The translations under genes were made by a program, and so were the position numbers. This document shows positions 7,146 to 8,189 of a stretch of 8,189 nt of DNA, one piece after another (position 1 is the stretch's first letter; the number at the start of each line of letters is the position of its first letter). Source of the stretch: Desulfotomaculum sp. (GTDB lineage: Bacteria; Bacillota; Desulfotomaculia; Desulfotomaculales; Nap2-2B); the NCBI GenBank assembly GCA_003445555.1, contig DMDI01000258.1, positions 1 to 8,189 on the forward strand, written 5' to 3'. Under the pieces are notes generated by a model that was not told where the DNA came from, made no database searches, and was given only the letters and a program-made list of their open reading frames with translations.

Positions 7146-7475
7146 TTATAAATGCTTTTCCACCAGGGCAAAAAGCTCTTTTTTGGTTTGAAAACCAACC
7201 ACTCTTTCTGCTTCTTGGCCTTCTTTAAAAATAACCAGGGTGGGAATACTTAAAATTTTTAATTCAGCCGGGGTAGCCTGGTTTTCGTCAATATTAAGCT
7301 TAGCCACTATAATTTTATCTTTATATTCCGCGGCCACTTCCTCTACTAAAGGTGTTATCATCCGGCAGGGAGCGCACCATTCAGCCCAGAAATCTACCAG
7401 AACAGGGATTTTCGATGTCTCTAGCACTTCCTTAAAATTTCCATCTTTTAAAATATGAATATTTTCGCCGGCCAA
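7146..7475 (-). CDS. trxA: Thioredoxin
   Basis: Small cytoplasmic dithiol-disulfide oxidoreductase that reduces protein disulfides and is itself recharged by thioredoxin reductase. The 109 residues match normal family length. Active site WCAPC is at 33-37 (Cys34, Cys37), one residue different from the commoner WCGPC but widely found. The preceding VLVDFWAEW strand, the buried-acid position Asp28, and the cis-proline segment SIPT (76-79, Pro78) are all present, as is the C-terminal VVGFQTKKELFALVEKHL helix region with the family's Gly. No signal peptide is seen, which argues against an exported CcdA-linked form. The start is TTG at 7475, preceded by a perfect AAGGAGG. It is the first gene of a likely two-gene unit with the methyltransferase. 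Whether it is the main housekeeping thioredoxin or a paralogue cannot be told, so the symbol names the family only. Confidence 0.95.
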   Translation of the reverse strand: MAGENIHILKDGNFKEVLETSKIPVLVDFWAEWCAPCRMITPLVEEVAAEYKDKIIVAKLNIDENQATPAELKILSIPTLVIFKEGQEAERVVGFQTKKELFALVEKHL

Positions 7476-7483
7476 AATGTTTT

Positions 7484-7490
7484 CCTCCTT
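7484..7490 (-). promoter_or_regulatory. Strong ribosome binding site for thioredoxin
   Basis: Read on the - strand this is AAGGAGG, fully complementary to the 16S tail, 8 bases before the TTG at 7475. It supports a non-ATG start and strong translation. Confidence 0.85.
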
Positions 7491-7550
7491 AAAATTTATA
7501 ATTGGATAATCCTATACTTCTTTTTTGCCCAAAAAAATGTAACTTTATTT

Positions 7551-7597
7551 ACTTGAAAATTTATAACTTAAAAAAATCTTTTTAAATTCATTTCAAG
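7551..7597. repeat. Nested AT-rich inverted repeat in the divergent intergenic region
   Basis: The 180-base gap between thioredoxin and the DUF2508 gene (7476-7655) is very AT-rich and must hold both divergent promoters, but I see no convincing -35/-10 pair. It does hold CTTGAAA (7552-7558) facing TTTCAAG (7591-7597), and inside it TTAAAAA (7568-7574) facing TTTTTAA (7579-7585) with a 4-base loop. This could be an operator or a weak structure; AT-rich DNA produces such repeats by chance. Confidence 0.3.
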
Positions 7598-7642
7598 CAA
7601 GTTTTTTGGTTTAATCACATAAAAATAAAATAAAAAACACAA

Positions 7643-7655
7643 AAGAGGTACTCTT
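7643..7655 (+). promoter_or_regulatory. Ribosome binding site inside a small inverted repeat
   Basis: AAGAGGT (7643-7649) is the Shine-Dalgarno box 6 bases before ATG 7656. AAGAG and CTCTT (7651-7655) could pair across 3 bases and partly hide it; the stem is only 5 pairs, so the effect would be small. Confidence 0.5.
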
Positions 7656-8039
7656 ATGAAATTTTACGTTTTTTGGTTTAGGTTAAAGCATCGATTAAAT
7701 AAAGTAAATAAAGGGCTTAAGATTTTATTTTGTTGTATAAATATTGTGCTTTTCAAAATAAAACACCGGATAGATAAAAGATCTTTACCTTATCTTTTTT
7801 CTGGAATAAAAAAACAGCAACCCACCTTATTTGACTATATAAATGAAGCCCGGTTAGACTGGCATAATGCCCTACGTGAATATGATTTTATTGACCGGGA
7901 ATTGATAGACTATCTGGCCTTAAAAATTTTGACTGCAGAAAGACGCTATACAACTATGCTCCAACAAGCACGTCATCAAGGAATTACAGCCTGGCCTTCA
8001 AACTTAACCGAACCAATAAAAAAAATGAACCTAAAATAA
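7656..8039 (+). CDS. DUF2508 (YaaL-like) family protein with basic N-terminal extension
   Basis: Function unknown. The 127-residue product has a core at about 57-106 that fits the DUF2508/YaaL pattern: an aromatic/acidic start (LFDYINEARLDW), then FIDRELIDYLALKILTAERR, then YTTMLQQAR, a two-helix charged segment of the kind found in small Firmicute proteins, often beside recR and bofA. Here it stands alone between thioredoxin and a dehydrogenase. Most family members are about 70-90 residues; this one carries about 50 extra residues at the front that are basic and partly hydrophobic (LKILFCCINIVLF, 21-33). The extension contains two similar blocks, FRLKHRLNK (8-16) and FKIKHRIDK (33-41). No signal peptide cleavage site is evident; the hydrophobic stretch is short for a membrane helix, so membrane-surface association is possible but unproven. 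ATG at 7656 has a good ribosome binding site. Family call is from pattern memory, moderately sure. Confidence 0.7.
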   Translation: MKFYVFWFRLKHRLNKVNKGLKILFCCINIVLFKIKHRIDKRSLPYLFSGIKKQQPTLFDYINEARLDWHNALREYDFIDRELIDYLALKILTAERRYTTMLQQARHQGITAWPSNLTEPIKKMNLK

Positions 8040-8076
8040 AAACAGCGGTATTAACTTTTACCGCTGTTTTTATTTT
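8033..8076. terminator. Bidirectional intrinsic terminator
   Basis: The core CAGCGGTA (8043-8050) pairs with TACCGCTG (8059-8066) around an 8-base loop, TTAACTTT. Flanking A-rich (8033-8042) and T-rich (8067-8076) runs extend the pairing to 18 pairs and provide a U-tract in either direction. The left arm overlaps the stop codon of the DUF2508 gene. It can end both that gene and the convergent dehydrogenase gene. Confidence 0.92.
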
Positions 8077-8086
8077 AGTTAATTAT

Positions 8087-8189
8087 TTACATTATTCCTA
8101 TTGAACCGGCAACCGCAATTATTTGCCCTGTAATATACTGCGATTCCTCTGAGACAAGAAACACCAACACCGGAGCCACGTCTTCCGGC
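8087..8189 (-). CDS. Short-chain dehydrogenase/reductase (FabG-like), C-terminal fragment cut by window edge
   Basis: On the - strand the last 33 codons read PEDVAPVLVFLVSEES, then QYITGQIIAVAGSIGIM and a TAA stop at 8087-8089. The PEDVA segment, the FL-S-EES helix and YITGQ-I-V-G are the standard C-terminal signature of classical SDR enzymes such as 3-oxoacyl-ACP reductase. These are NAD(P)H-dependent, cytoplasmic, usually about 245-260 residues, so roughly 85 percent, including the cofactor loop and the Ser-Tyr-Lys triad, lies beyond the window. Many members end in VDGG; this one has AVAGSIG, so it may not be a typical FabG and its substrate is open. It converges on the DUF2508 gene and shares the bidirectional terminator between them. 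Confidence 0.87.
   Translation of the reverse strand, partial: PEDVAPVLVFLVSEESQYITGQIIAVAGSIGIM

Noticed and set aside
7504..7512. GGATAATCC palindrome upstream of thioredoxin as an operator
   Set aside because: Only 4-base arms, single copy, and not placed against a recognisable promoter.
7520..7538. T-run, GCCC, A-run symmetric sequence as a terminator
   Set aside because: It has no GC stem and lies upstream of thioredoxin, where no gene ends.
1..8189. CRISPR, insertion sequence, tRNA, prophage or defence genes
   Set aside because: Looked for on both strands; no regular repeats, transposase-like product, tRNA-like fold or known defence domain was seen.

Overview
The window reads as part of the chromosome of a spore-forming, monoderm-type Firmicute, probably a clostridial relative of Desulfotomaculum, Pelotomaculum or Moorella. 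The evidence is strong purine-rich ribosome binding sites, heavy use of TTG starts, a textbook sigma-H-type promoter, and a DUF2508 (YaaL-like) protein, a family I know from this phylum. The placement is an inference from gene style; no marker gene is present.

Left part (1-6126, all + strand) is a cell-surface polysaccharide or glycoconjugate cluster. It holds the last three quarters of a UDP-glucose 4-epimerase (galE), a GT-B fold family 4 glycosyltransferase, a large membrane phosphoglycosyltransferase that starts a glycan on a lipid carrier, and a long O-antigen ligase/polymerase-like (Wzy_C) membrane protein with a TPR tail. Together they cover sugar-nucleotide supply, priming on undecaprenyl phosphate, chain extension, and polymerisation or transfer of the finished glycan outside the membrane. 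Flippase, chain-length regulator and further transferases are not in view. Gaps between the first three genes are short and hold no terminator. The ligase gene has its own apparent sigma-H promoter, overlapped by a Spo0A-box core, which suggests that the last step is switched on at the onset of stationary phase or sporulation.

Middle part (6161-7475, - strand) is a two-gene unit, thioredoxin followed by a dimerisation-domain O-methyltransferase-like protein. It converges on the glycan cluster with only 34 bases between the stop codons.

Right part (7476-8189) is an AT-rich divergent intergenic region, a small DUF2508 protein with an unusual basic N-terminal extension, a strong bidirectional terminator, and the last 33 codons of a short-chain dehydrogenase/reductase on the - strand that runs off the window.

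No tRNA, rRNA, CRISPR array, insertion sequence or phage gene was seen. I did not find a clearly novel multi-gene system. The points most worth a second look are the sigma-H/Spo0A control region, the ligase-TPR fusion, the composition step inside the glycosyltransferase gene, and the DUF2508 extension.
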